DNA of 64,000 nt from JAWWOL01 sp963797535 (GTDB lineage: Bacteria; Actinomycetota; Actinomycetes; JAWWOL01): positions 496,001-560,000 of the forward strand of contig CAWCPQ010000005.1 in assembly GCA_963797535.1 (NCBI GenBank), read 5' to 3'. Below are positions 27,502 through 35,599 of this stretch, one piece after another. The translations under genes and the position numbers were made by a program. Numbering within the stretch: position 1 is the stretch's first letter; each line of letters begins with the position of its first letter. Under the pieces are notes generated by a model that had not been told where the DNA came from, did not search any database, and worked only from the letters and a program-made list of their open reading frames with translations.

Positions 27502-27586
27502 CCAGCGCCGGACACCGCAGGCCCGCCACGGGGCGCCTCGCTCGAGGCCGCCCGACGGCCGACAACCGCAGGCCGCGCACACCCGG

Positions 27587-27646
27587 GGCGCCTCGCTCGT
27601 GGATGTGGGAAGACCGTCGCCCGCCGACGGTCCGGCCACATTCACG
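27587..27646. repeat. 60-bp palindromic repeat, family A, copy 2
   Basis: Differs from copy 1 at one position (loop CCCGC for CCCAC). Its right end overlaps the last five bases of the AbiEi-like gene on the minus strand, including its stop codon, so the repeat supplies that stop. Confidence 0.85.
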
Positions 27647-28589
27647 CGGATGCCCGCGCTGCTGCCCGTACGAGCGAATCCCGGTAGCCCTGAACAATCG
27701 CCCCCACCACCAGATCAGGGCAGTCCATGATCGACGATGGCGACACTGGGAGCACCTCGTAACCGGCTCGTCGGAACGTGATCTGCCGGTCGATCGTGTT
27801 CTGCCAGGTGCCGGGCATGAGCAGGTGATGCGCCCTCGAATTGATCTCGACGATGAACCAACCCCACCGCAAGTCCGGAATCAGCCACAAGCCGTCGACC
27901 AGGATCGGCACGTTGATCTCGGGCGCGGGAAGATCAGTCATCGCGACCAGCTGCCGCAGCTTTGCCTCGTACACCGACCTCGTTCCGTGCGCCGCCTCGA
28001 GGAGCACCTGCCTCAACAACTTGCTGCCACGGCGCGCTCCCTGCCCGCACTCCCGCGCCAGGTCATCGATGTTCGTGCGACCACTATTGATCGCTGCGGA
28101 CACGAGGGCGAGAACCGTGTCGTACGAGGTGATCCCAAGAGCGCAGTCAGCGACGGCGCGGGCCGGGTGCACGGTAGCGATGCCCGCCACGTTCATCGTG
28201 TCGGGCAGTCGCGTGGTCCGGTGTACTGCGACGAAGTCCTGGCTGAGACATGCCCGCCGAGCAGGGATCAGGATATGCGCCGGCAGCAGCGTGACCTCCG
28301 TGGGCAGGTAGTTGACGCCCTGCCAACGCACTGCCGTCGCGCCGCTGAGCGCCGCCCCTTCGCCGGCGTAGAGCATGGCGGCGCGCACCTTTTGCTCGGC
28401 GGTCAGCCCATGCAGGAACGTGGCGTAGACACGCGGGAGTACGCGTTGCCAAACCGGCGCCGGCATCGCGACCCGGCGCCGAAGGGCCGCCTCGTCGAGG
28501 CCGAAACGTCGAGCCTGCTCGACCGTGATCAGACCGAGCTGGGCGCGCAACAGTGCGCGATAGTCACGGGCTCGTACGAACTCGTCCAT
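27642..28589 (-). CDS. AbiEi-type N-terminal domain protein with DUF559/PD-(D/E)XK-like C-terminus
   Basis: A 315-residue protein. The N-terminal 60 residues (LLRAQLGLITVEQARRFGLDEAALRRRV) look like the winged-helix antitoxin domain of AbiEi. The middle (GAALSGATAVRWQGV, VTLLPAHILIPARR, ARAVADCAL) is typical of the actinobacterial AbiEi-like group. The C-terminal part (LIPDLRWGWFIVEINSRAHH, DRQITFRRAGYEVLPVS) fits DUF559, a Vsr-like endonuclease fold with an Asp and Glu in the expected places. No toxin partner gene is adjacent, as is usual for this fused form. The gene is bracketed by two palindromic repeats on each side. Function unproven; defence or stress is the family-based guess. Confidence 0.75.
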   Translation of the reverse strand: MDEFVRARDYRALLRAQLGLITVEQARRFGLDEAALRRRVAMPAPVWQRVLPRVYATFLHGLTAEQKVRAAMLYAGEGAALSGATAVRWQGVNYLPTEVTLLPAHILIPARRACLSQDFVAVHRTTRLPDTMNVAGIATVHPARAVADCALGITSYDTVLALVSAAINSGRTNIDDLARECGQGARRGSKLLRQVLLEAAHGTRSVYEAKLRQLVAMTDLPAPEINVPILVDGLWLIPDLRWGWFIVEINSRAHHLLMPGTWQNTIDRQITFRRAGYEVLPVSPSSIMDCPDLVVGAIVQGYRDSLVRAAARASA

Positions 28590-28696
28590 GGCAACGACCT
28601 TCGCACCAGGTCGTCGATTCCGGTCGCACGAAATTGCGGATGTGGATAAGCCGACCCGGACAGTGCTGCGCTCCGACGTCGTCCCCCGGGGACAAT

Positions 28697-28755
28697 TCAT
28701 GGATGCGGGGTAACCGTCGGCGGGCGACGCTCCGGCCACATCCACGCCACAGGCC
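28697..28755. repeat. Palindromic repeat, family A variant, copy 3
   Basis: Core GGATGCGGGGTAACCGTCGG, continuing to TCCGGCCACATCCACGCC. The outer arms (TGGATGCGG and CCACATCCA) pair with one mismatch. It shares layout and much sequence with copies 1 and 2 (ACCGTCG, TCCGGCCACAT), but has GGGTAACC in place of GGGAAGACC. Confidence 0.8.
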
Positions 28756-28811
28756 CGGCTTCTCGACGCGGCGTACGACTGGGCGCAAACTCCGTACGAC
28801 AAGCTGCCTGT

Positions 28812-28870
28812 GCGTGGATGCGGGGTAACCGTCGGCCGGCGACGCTCCGGCCACATCCACGCCACAGGCC
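28812..28870. repeat. Palindromic repeat, family A variant, copy 4
   Basis: Nearly identical to copy 3 over 59 bases, including the trailing CACGCCACAGGCC. The arms GTGGATGCGG and CCACATCCAC pair with one mismatch. The 28590-28994 gap otherwise holds only this repeat, copy 3 and the terminator hairpin. Confidence 0.8.
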
Positions 28871-28907
28871 GCAGCACGATCCCGCCCCACATTCACGTCG
28901 CCGAAAA

Positions 28908-28966
28908 CAAGAGAGTGCGGAGACGCCCCGGGCGGTGAGACCCAGTGGACGTTCCGCACTCTCTTG
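28908..28966 (-). terminator. Strong hairpin downstream of the ABC importer operon
   Basis: A perfect 14-bp inverted repeat, CAAGAGAGTGCGGA and TCCGCACTCTCTTG, separated by a 31-base GC-rich loop. It lies 28 bases past the stop of the substrate-binding protein gene and would end the minus-strand transcript. There is no U-run, as is usual in high-GC actinobacteria. Confidence 0.7.
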
Positions 28967-28994
28967 CACTACCAGGGTGGAACAGCTGTCCTGA

Positions 28995-30062
28995 CTAGCA
29001 CGTGGTCTTGTACTCCCACTTGCCGGTGGTGGCGAGGTTGGCCTTGGTCATGGCGACCATGCCGGTCTGGATCTGCGGGATGGTGGGCTTGCCGGTCAGA
29101 GCGTTGACGGCCTGCTGAACACCCTTGTAGCCGATGGTGTACGGCTCCTGCGCGATGAGCGCCTGGACGACACCGGACTGCAGGTCAGCGATCTGGGTGG
29201 CGCCGGCGTCGAAGCCGATGACCTTGACGCTGCCGTTCTTGTTGGCCTGCTTGAGGCCGGTCGCGGTGCCCTCAGCGCCCTGGACGTTGGTGGCGAAGAT
29301 GCCGGCCAGGTCCGGGTGCGCGGCGAGCTGCGAGGTGGTGATCGACGCAGCCTTGGCCGGGTCGTCGTCGTTGTACTGGACGGCCAGGACCTTGACGTTC
29401 GGGAACTTGGCCTTCATCTCGTCGTTGAAGCCCTTGGCGCGGGCGTCGGTGGTGGAGATGCCGGCCTTGACGTTCTGCACGAACACCGTGCCCTTGCCGC
29501 CGATGAGCGCACCGAGGGTGTCGGCGGCGAGCTTGCCACCGGCGAGGTTGTCGGACGTGACGAACGACGAGGCCTTGGAGTTGTCGGTCAGGCCGGTGTC
29601 CACCAGGACGAGCTTGCTGCCGTTGGCAACCAGGGCGGCCAGTGGAGCCTGCAGGGCGGTGACGTCGTTCGGGGCGATCAGGACGGCGTCCGGCTTCTGC
29701 GCCGTCACCGAGTTGACAACCGGGATCTGCACGGTGGCATCCCACTTGTTGCCACCGGTCGTCTGCACCGTGGAGCCGGACAGCTTGGCAGCCGCCTCGA
29801 CGCCGCACTGCATGGTCGCGTAGAACGGGTCACCCTTGACGCCCTGGATGAAGGTGATCTTGTAACCACCCTTGCCGGAGCCGGTGGTCGGAGCAGCAGC
29901 GCTGGTGGCCGGAGCTGCCGCGCTGGTGGCCGGAGCTGCGGCGCTGGTGGCCGGAGCGCCTGCGGTCGTGGTCGAGGCGGCCGGGGTCGACGAGCCTGAG
30001 GAACAGCCCGCGATGGCCAGGGCGACCGTCGCGGTAGAAGCAATGACGAGGGCGGGACGCAT
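28995..30062 (-). CDS. Sugar ABC transporter substrate-binding lipoprotein (ribose/fructose type)
   Basis: A 355-residue periplasmic-binding protein of the type I (RbsB-like) fold. Signal with lipobox VALAIAGC, then an Ala/Pro/Thr linker made of a tandem repeat (PATSAAA units, 21-bp DNA repeat at 29899-29957). The binding domain starts YKITFIQGVKGDPFYATMQCG and includes VLIAPNDVTALQAPL, GIFATNVQGAEGTATGLKQ and KVIGFDAGATQIADL. AAGGAG eight bases before the ATG decides the start. It is the last gene of an ATPase-permease-binding protein operon. A fructose or ribose-like sugar is suggested by family and by the isomerase-like gene nearby. Confidence 0.9.
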   Translation of the reverse strand: MRPALVIASTATVALAIAGCSSGSSTPAASTTTAGAPATSAAAPATSAAAPATSAAAPTTGSGKGGYKITFIQGVKGDPFYATMQCGVEAAAKLSGSTVQTTGGNKWDATVQIPVVNSVTAQKPDAVLIAPNDVTALQAPLAALVANGSKLVLVDTGLTDNSKASSFVTSDNLAGGKLAADTLGALIGGKGTVFVQNVKAGISTTDARAKGFNDEMKAKFPNVKVLAVQYNDDDPAKAASITTSQLAAHPDLAGIFATNVQGAEGTATGLKQANKNGSVKVIGFDAGATQIADLQSGVVQALIAQEPYTIGYKGVQQAVNALTGKPTIPQIQTGMVAMTKANLATTGKWEYKTTC

Positions 30063-30111
30063 GAGCACTTCTCCTTGTGGGATTTGAAAAAACTGAACCG
30101 GGGCAAGGGTT

Positions 30112-31146
30112 TCAGCGTCTTGTACGGGACCGTCGCCGCAGCTGGTCGACGTAGACCGCGATGATGAGAACCGCACCAACGGCGACGTCCTGCCAGTACG
30201 ACTGGACGCCGATGATGACGAACCCGCTGCCGAGGACAACGGGGATGAAGACACCGATGCACGTGCCGATCACGGTGCCGGAGCCACCAAAGAGGCTGGT
30301 GCCGCCGATGACGACCGCCGCGATCGCGTTGAGGTTGTCCGACGAATGACCCGAGATCGACGTGGTGTCGAAGTAGGCCAGCGCGAGAAACCCGGCCAGG
30401 CCGGCGAGAAAACCCTGCAGGGCATAGACCTTGATCAGGTGACGGTCGACGTTGATGCCGACCCGCCGCGCAGCTTCGGGGTTGGAGCCGATGGCCAGGG
30501 TGTAGCGGCCGAAGCGCGTCCGGGTCAGCGTCAGGCTGCCGATGATGGCCACCGTCGCGGCGATGACCACCATCCACGGGATGCCGAGAATGCGCCCCAG
30601 CCCGATGTTCTGGGTGAGCCGGGTCGGGACGCCGGTGATGTCCTGGCCGGAAGCGATGATGTACGTGAAACCGAGCGCCATGCCCAACGTGCCGAGGGTG
30701 ACGATCAGCGGCGGCACCTTGGCCTTGGCGATCAGGAAGCCGTTGAACAGACCCCAGCCCACACCGCACAGACAGGCGCAGAGCAGACCGAGCAGGATCG
30801 GACCCCAGCCGGCCTTGAGGCCGCCGCCGACGGAGTTCATCACCTTGGCCGCGATCACGCCGGAGAACACCAGCACCGAACCGACCGACAGGTCGATGCC
30901 GGCGGTGATGATCACGAACGTCATGCCGACGGACACGACCATCAGTACGGCGACGTTGGTGGCCACCGTACGGGCCTCGAAGGCAGTGGCGAACTGCGTC
31001 GGTCGCATCGCGGAGAAGACCGCGATGATGATGAGGAGTACGCAAAAGATCCACAGCGTGTTGCCGTTGAGCAGCCGCTTGAGCAGCACGGATCCGACGC
31101 TCGCGGTGTGCTCCTCGACCACCGGCGTCTCCGTCGTGGCCGTCAC
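30112..31146 (-). CDS. Sugar ABC transporter permease (RbsC/FrcC-like)
   Basis: A 344-residue inner-membrane protein with 9-10 spans and the family landmarks TFVIITAGIDLSVGSVL, PLIVTLGTLGMALGFTYI, GRYTLAIGSNPEAARRVGI with the EAA-like coupling loop, and AVVIGGTSLFGGSG. It forms the channel for the importer together with its ATPase. Its ATG overlaps the ATPase stop by 4 bp. Confidence 0.95.
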   Translation of the reverse strand: MTATTETPVVEEHTASVGSVLLKRLLNGNTLWIFCVLLIIIAVFSAMRPTQFATAFEARTVATNVAVLMVVSVGMTFVIITAGIDLSVGSVLVFSGVIAAKVMNSVGGGLKAGWGPILLGLLCACLCGVGWGLFNGFLIAKAKVPPLIVTLGTLGMALGFTYIIASGQDITGVPTRLTQNIGLGRILGIPWMVVIAATVAIIGSLTLTRTRFGRYTLAIGSNPEAARRVGINVDRHLIKVYALQGFLAGLAGFLALAYFDTTSISGHSSDNLNAIAAVVIGGTSLFGGSGTVIGTCIGVFIPVVLGSGFVIIGVQSYWQDVAVGAVLIIAVYVDQLRRRSRTRR

Positions 31147-31913
31147 TGCGAACCTCCGTTGTGGTGAATGAGGGCGCCGGTCATGGCGCCGACGAGCTGC
31201 TCGACGTTGGCCTCGGCGGCGGAGAACTGCGCGACCCTGGTGCCCAGGCGGAGCACCTCGATCCGGTCAGCCACCTCGAGGACCTGGGGCATGTTGTGGC
31301 TGATCAGGACCACAGCGATGCCGCGATCGCGGATGCGCTTGATCACGTTGATCACGCGTTCGGTCTGGACGACGCCGAGGGCTGCGGTGGGTTCGTCGAG
31401 GAAGACGACCTTGCTCGCCCAGGCGACCGAACGGGCGACGGCCACACTCTGGCGTTGACCACCGCTGAGGTTGGACACGGCCGACTCGGCGTTCTGCAGG
31501 TCGACGCCCAGCTCGCTGAATGCCTGGCGGGCGCGGGTCTGCATGGCTTTCTTGTCCAGCCAGCCGACCCAGCCGAGGATGCCGGGGCGCAGCGCCTCGC
31601 GGCCGAGGAACAGGTTGGACGCGCCGTCGAGGTCCTGGGCCAGAGCCAGGTCCTGGTAGACGGTCTCGATCCCGTGGTGCTGCGCCTCGAGCGGCGAGCT
31701 CAGGCTGACCGGGTTGCCCTCGACGAGAATCTCGCCGTCGTCCGGGGACCCGGAGCCCGAGAGCAGCTTGACGAGGGTGCTCTTGCCGGCGCCGTTGTCG
31801 CCGATGAGGGCAACCACCTCGCCGGGATGGACAGTGAAGTCGGCGCCTCGCAGCGCCTGAACCTGTCCGTAGTGCTTGACCAGTTTCCTGGCCTCGATCA
31901 GCGGAACGGTCAT
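31143..31913 (-). CDS. Sugar ABC transporter ATPase, single nucleotide-binding domain (FrcA-like)
   Basis: A 256-residue ATPase with Walker A GDNGAGKST, Q-loop VYQDLALAQDL, signature LSGGQRQSVAVARS, Walker B VVFLDEPTAALG and H-loop ISHNM. Unlike RbsA or MglA it has only one nucleotide-binding domain, as in the fructose importer FrcA, so two copies would be needed per transporter. The ATG at 31913 with GGGAG eight bases upstream is preferred to a start 21 bases earlier. First gene of the importer operon, with two candidate LacI operators upstream. Confidence 0.9.
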   Translation of the reverse strand: MTVPLIEARKLVKHYGQVQALRGADFTVHPGEVVALIGDNGAGKSTLVKLLSGSGSPDDGEILVEGNPVSLSSPLEAQHHGIETVYQDLALAQDLDGASNLFLGREALRPGILGWVGWLDKKAMQTRARQAFSELGVDLQNAESAVSNLSGGQRQSVAVARSVAWASKVVFLDEPTAALGVVQTERVINVIKRIRDRGIAVVLISHNMPQVLEVADRIEVLRLGTRVAQFSAAEANVEQLVGAMTGALIHHNGGSQ

Positions 31914-31939
31914 CGAACGAACTCCCGGTGGCATCCGCC

Positions 31940-31953
31940 AGTCAACGTTGTCA
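31940..31953. promoter_or_regulatory. Candidate LacI-family operator upstream of the importer operon
   Basis: AGTCAACGTTGTCA matches the palindrome TGACAACGTTGTCA at 12 of 14 positions. It lies 27 bases upstream of the ATPase start, where binding would block the promoter. Confidence 0.55.
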
Positions 31954-32027
31954 GGGTCAGCGCCCGATTGTTGGAAAGGGCCGATGGCCTGTCAAGAGTG
32001 CCGAGAGAGGTGCGAGCGTCGAGGGTC

Positions 32028-32041
32028 CGACATCGTTGTCA
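32028..32041. promoter_or_regulatory. Second candidate LacI-family operator upstream of the importer operon
   Basis: CGACATCGTTGTCA matches TGACAACGTTGTCA at 12 of 14 positions. It lies 88 bases from the first site, between the importer start and the end of the LacI gene. Confidence 0.5.
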
Positions 32042-32088
32042 AGATGTGACCTCGGGCTGCCCCGGCAGTGCGGTGCAGCTGCGCCGGG

Positions 32089-33156
32089 CTAGGCCTTGCC
32101 GGCGGCGCCCTTGGGGCCTCGCGGTGCCCGCTCGCCGGAGCCCCGTACGATCAAAGTCGTTGGCAGGATAACGGTTCGAGCGGGGTGGGTGGCCCCGTCG
32201 ATGCGGTCGAGCAGGGCCTCCGCGGCGAGCCGGCCCATCGCTTCGGGGTCGTGGGAGATCACCGTGACGCCGAGCAGGTCACCTAGGTCAACGTCGTCAA
32301 AGCCGACCAGTGCTGGCAGCACCCGGGACTTCTTCTGCTCCTGCCAGCGGCGCAGCGCGTGCAGAGCCCCGGCGGTGATCCGGTTGTTGGTGGTGAACAG
32401 CGCCGTAGGCGGAGCCGGCATGTTCAGCATCTCGAGGACGTTCTGCTCGGCGGCTGCGGAGTCATGGGAGTCAGCGCGGACGTAGCGCCGCCAGTCGGTC
32501 GCCCCTGCGGCCTCCATCGCGGTGCCGAACTGCGCCATCCGCTCGGTGTGCGTGCTCAGCCGGGACAGGTCACCGACCAGCCCTATCCGACGATGACCTT
32601 GGCTGAGCAGGTGTTGTACGGCGACCCGTGCGCCGCCGGCGTTGTCGAGCAGGATCGTGTCCGCGATGATGTTGTTCGGCGGCCGGTCCAGGAAGACGAG
32701 CGGGAGGCCGTGCCGGCGTTCGACGTCGAGGTAGCCGTGGTCCTGCGAGCTGGGGACGATCAGCAGCCCGCGCACGCGGCGGCCGAGCATGTCCTGGGTC
32801 AGCGAGAACTCGAGGTCAGCGTCCTCGTCCGTGCTCGCGGTCATCAGCTGCAGGCCGCGGGCCCGCAACGTGCGCTCGGCGCCGCGGGCGATGCGCGAGT
32901 AGAACGGGTTGGCCAGGTCGCCGATGAGCAGCCCGACCGTCGGCGAGGTCGATCCCGCACGCAGCTCGCGGGCAAGGGTGTTGAGCCGGAAGCCCAGCTG
33001 CGCCGCCGCGGTGCGGACCTTACGGGCGGTCTCCTCGCTGACGTAGGGCTCGTCGTTGAGGACCCGCGACACCGTCTTGGCACTGACCCCGGACAGGGCC
33101 GCCACCTGACGCAGCGTAGGCCTCGGCGGTCGCTCGGCCGCACCACTGTCCGCCAC
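32089..33156 (-). CDS. LacI-family transcriptional regulator
   Basis: A 355-residue LacI protein. The headpiece is PTLRQVAALSGVSAKTVSRVLND with the hinge helix near NTLARELRAGST, followed by a ribose-binding-protein-like effector domain (GLLIGDLANPFYSRIARGAERTLR, GLVGDLSRLSTHTERM, ALVGFDDVDLGDLL). The GTG at 33156 has GGAGGGA six bases upstream and gives the standard N-terminus. It lies between the importer operon and the divergent isomerase-like gene, and three matching palindromes flank these genes, so it is probably their local repressor. Confidence 0.9.
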   Translation of the reverse strand: MADSGAAERPPRPTLRQVAALSGVSAKTVSRVLNDEPYVSEETARKVRTAAAQLGFRLNTLARELRAGSTSPTVGLLIGDLANPFYSRIARGAERTLRARGLQLMTASTDEDADLEFSLTQDMLGRRVRGLLIVPSSQDHGYLDVERRHGLPLVFLDRPPNNIIADTILLDNAGGARVAVQHLLSQGHRRIGLVGDLSRLSTHTERMAQFGTAMEAAGATDWRRYVRADSHDSAAAEQNVLEMLNMPAPPTALFTTNNRITAGALHALRRWQEQKKSRVLPALVGFDDVDLGDLLGVTVISHDPEAMGRLAAEALLDRIDGATHPARTVILPTTLIVRGSGERAPRGPKGAAGKA

Positions 33157-33279
33157 AGCCGTCCCTCCAGCAATTTGGGTGTCCCGTGTCGAAACTGCGA
33201 GTGTCCAACTATGACAGCGGAACCCGCCAATCGGGACGCGCCCCCGCCCTGCGGGTTGACCGGTTCGTCTCGACTTCTC

Positions 33280-33293
33280 TGACAACGTCGACT
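33280..33293. promoter_or_regulatory. Candidate LacI-family operator between lacI-type gene and isomerase gene
   Basis: TGACAACGTCGACT matches TGACAACGTTGTCA at 11 of 14 positions, with a perfect left half. A further TGTCA follows at 33298-33302. It is 61 bases before the ATG of the isomerase-like gene. Confidence 0.45.
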
Positions 33294-33353
33294 TGACTGT
33301 CACCCCGGACGCTGGCTGATCGGCCGCACGTCGCGTCGTCTTGGAGGTCCGCC

Positions 33354-34388
33354 ATGCAACCCGTCGCACTCCCGCCGAACCAGCCCATCCGGTTCTACCG
33401 AGGGGGAAAGGCTATCGCGGCATTCCGCGGCCTCCCTCTGGCCAGCGGTTTCACCCCGGAGGATTGGATCGGTTCAACGACGGCGACCTTCGGTACGGAC
33501 GTCGGCCTGACCGTGCTGCCGAACGGGGTGCTGCTGCGCGACGCCGTGGCCGCCGATCCCGAGGGATATCTCGGCGCCGAACACGTCGCGGCGTACGGGG
33601 CTGACACCGCGCTGCTGGTCAAGCTGCTCGATGCCGGCGAGCGGTTGCCCGTACACCTGCACCCTCCGCGCTCGTTCGCGGAGCTGCACCTCGGGTGCCG
33701 CTATGGCAAGAGTGAGGCCTGGCTGATCCTCGGCACGACAGGGCCGGACCCGCTGGTCTACCTCGGCTTCCGCGAGGACCTGTCGATGGAGACCCTGGAC
33801 CGGCTGGTGGCCGAGCAGGGCGACCACGACCTGCTTGCCTCGTTGAACGCGATCCCGGTCACCGTGGGGGACGCCGTCTTTGTCCCCGCTGGGACGCCGC
33901 ACGCAGTCGGCCCTGGCGTCTTCATCATCGAGCTGCAGGAGCCGACCGACTTCTCGATCATGCTGGAGTACGCGAAGTTCGGCGTCGACGAGCTGCGCGG
34001 CAGCCTCGACCTCGGTCTCCCCACCGCCCTGCAAGCCGTCGACCGGACCCAGTGGGGAGCCGACCGGATCGCGCGAGCTCGCGGCGCCGGGTGGCACTCC
34101 GACGGCAGCCAACGCAAGATGACCATGCCGTCCGCCGCCGACCTGTTCTTCCGGGCCGAGCGGGTGCAGCCGCCCGCTGGCGGATCGGTCGAGCTGGAGG
34201 CATCGTTCGCGATCGTCATCGGCGTCGACGGCTCCGGCAGGTACGACACCTCCGAGGGCGAGTCGTTCCCGATCAAGCGCGGCGACACGGTGCTCGTACC
34301 GCACGGGTCCGGCGTCTCCACGATCTCGGGCGACGTGACCCTGATCCGTTGTCTGCCGCCGACCCCGGAGATCAGCTCGCAGCCGTGA
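33354..34388 (+). CDS. Class I mannose-6-phosphate isomerase-like cupin protein
   Basis: A 344-residue protein of the type I phosphomannose isomerase cupin fold. Zinc ligands are visible in PVHLHPPRSFAELHLG (His and Glu) and the following KSEAW; the second metal His is in VPAGTPHAVG. The C-terminal cupin repeat ends RGDTVLVPHGSGV. The ATG follows GGAGGT. It is divergent from the LacI gene and close to a fructose/ribose-type importer, which fits interconversion of a hexose phosphate after uptake. Zinc-dependent sugar isomerases of this fold can have other substrates, so the exact sugar is open. Confidence 0.8.
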   Translation: MQPVALPPNQPIRFYRGGKAIAAFRGLPLASGFTPEDWIGSTTATFGTDVGLTVLPNGVLLRDAVAADPEGYLGAEHVAAYGADTALLVKLLDAGERLPVHLHPPRSFAELHLGCRYGKSEAWLILGTTGPDPLVYLGFREDLSMETLDRLVAEQGDHDLLASLNAIPVTVGDAVFVPAGTPHAVGPGVFIIELQEPTDFSIMLEYAKFGVDELRGSLDLGLPTALQAVDRTQWGADRIARARGAGWHSDGSQRKMTMPSAADLFFRAERVQPPAGGSVELEASFAIVIGVDGSGRYDTSEGESFPIKRGDTVLVPHGSGVSTISGDVTLIRCLPPTPEISSQP

Positions 34389-34809
34389 CCACCACGGCAT
34401 AGGAGCCGACGGCGACGAGGCGGTCGCCGGGCACTTCCTCGCGGTCGGTCAGCAGCGCGCGCACGATCCCGTCCGCGGGGTCGAAGTCGACGTCGATCAC
34501 CTTGCCCAGGTCGACGCCGGACTGGTCGAGCATGCGCTTGCCGGTGATGGTGTGCCGCCGGTCGCCGAGCTCCTTGAGGGCAGCATCGGGTACGACCACC
34601 ACGGCGTCGTCGACGACGGTCACTGCGTCGGTGCCGAAAGACGCGATGTCCGGCCAGGGCAGCGTGTCCCCAGCGCCGAGCGTCTTCTTCAGCGACAGCC
34701 CGACCACCTGATGGGCTGGCGGATCAACGATGAACGCCTCCAGCCGCCCGACCGTCGTCGCCGTTGCCGTGCTGACCACCTTGTGACCGCTGGCCTCGGA
34801 AAACCGCAT
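34372..34809 (-). CDS. PRC-barrel domain protein
   Basis: A 145-residue protein with two PRC-barrel-like halves: RFSEASGHKVVSTATATTVGRLEAF at the start, and HTITGKRMLDQSGVDLGKVIDVDFD in the second half. PRC-barrel modules are small beta-barrels found in RimM and photosynthetic reaction centre H subunits; stand-alone forms have no settled function. Its start overlaps the stop of the next PRC-barrel gene by one base, and its 3' end overlaps the convergent isomerase gene by 17 bp. Confidence 0.75.
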   Translation of the reverse strand: MRFSEASGHKVVSTATATTVGRLEAFIVDPPAHQVVGLSLKKTLGAGDTLPWPDIASFGTDAVTVVDDAVVVVPDAALKELGDRRHTITGKRMLDQSGVDLGKVIDVDFDPADGIVRALLTDREEVPGDRLVAVGSYAVVVTAAS

Positions 34810-35399
34810 CAGTGACCCTCCTCGAGCTGCGCGCGAAACGCCTCGACGGCGGCACCGAAGCCGGCCAGGTCGTGGCTGACAAAGTCCTTGGCAGCAGCGG
34901 GAACCATTAGGTGCTCGCCCGAGGCCGCCAGTGTGTCCGGCAACGGGATGAGCACCTTGACGCCGCCGGTGTCCATGGCGTCGGACGGGTCGATCTCGTA
35001 GCCCACGACGTCGGCCCGACTGCCCTCACCGCCGTCGTGGTCGGCCACCTCAATGATCACGTCGACGACGCTGCCGAGATCGACGCCGGTGTCCGTGAGC
35101 ACGCGAGAACCGAGGATGTCCCCGCCACCCGAGCCGTCGCCGGCGATCAGCTCGGCGCGCGGCTGCAGCGCGTTCTCATCAACGATCATCACCGCGTCAC
35201 GGCCCAGAGCGGATACCGCGTCCAACGGCAGTGCGACTTTGAGCGGTCCGCCCATCATGCCGCGGCCGTTCAGCGTGAAGCCGCCGACCTCGCCGCCACC
35301 GGACGCGTACACGATGTCCTTGACCTGCGCCACGTCCTCGCCAGCGAACGTGACGACAGGACGCTTGGTGATCTCACTCGCCCGCATCAGCACGCTCAT
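34809..35399 (-). CDS. PRC-barrel domain protein
   Basis: A 196-residue protein with two PRC-barrel domains. The first begins LMRASEITKRPVVTFAGEDVAQVKDIVY, the second ILGSRVLTDTGVDLGSVVDVI, with a C-terminal extension (LMVPAAAKDFVSHDLAGFGAAVEAFRAQ). It overlaps the small membrane protein gene upstream (ATGA) and the 145-residue PRC protein downstream, so the three form one unit. Possibly a membrane-associated stress or envelope module; no direct evidence. Confidence 0.75.
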   Translation of the reverse strand: MSVLMRASEITKRPVVTFAGEDVAQVKDIVYASGGGEVGGFTLNGRGMMGGPLKVALPLDAVSALGRDAVMIVDENALQPRAELIAGDGSGGGDILGSRVLTDTGVDLGSVVDVIIEVADHDGGEGSRADVVGYEIDPSDAMDTGGVKVLIPLPDTLAASGEHLMVPAAAKDFVSHDLAGFGAAVEAFRAQLEEGH

Positions 35400-35533
35400 G
35401 ACCGGCTCACTCCGTTCCCCTTGTCCGCGATGATCACGCCACCCGCGCGCCGTTTGGCTTGCCACCACAAGGCCCCGGCCCCGATCACGATCAGCAGCAC
35501 CACGATCAGGATCAGCCAGGTCCACCACTGCAT
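35396..35533 (-). CDS. Small single-span membrane protein
   Basis: A 45-residue protein: MQWWTWLILIVVLLIVIGAGALWW forms one membrane span, followed by a basic cytoplasmic tail (QAKRRAGGV). GGAGG lies seven bases before the ATG, which decides the start. First gene of the three-gene unit with the two PRC-barrel proteins, overlapping the next by 4 bp. It may recruit them to the membrane. Confidence 0.7.
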   Translation of the reverse strand: MQWWTWLILIVVLLIVIGAGALWWQAKRRAGGVIIADKGNGVSRS

Positions 35534-35599
35534 GTCGTGCCTCCGCCTTCGCCGTGTTTGCCCTGCTTGATCGTTACCCCACGTCGCGTCGGCCAAGCG

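Noticed and set aside
29899..29957. Tandem 21-bp repeat as a regulatory array
   Set aside because: It is in frame inside the substrate-binding protein gene and encodes the Ala/Pro/Thr linker after the lipobox.
30061..31140. Long plus-strand frames opposite the ABC permease and ATPase
   Set aside because: They have shadow-type composition (Asp/Gly/Arg rich, no motifs), no ribosome sites, and lie antisense to well-supported genes.
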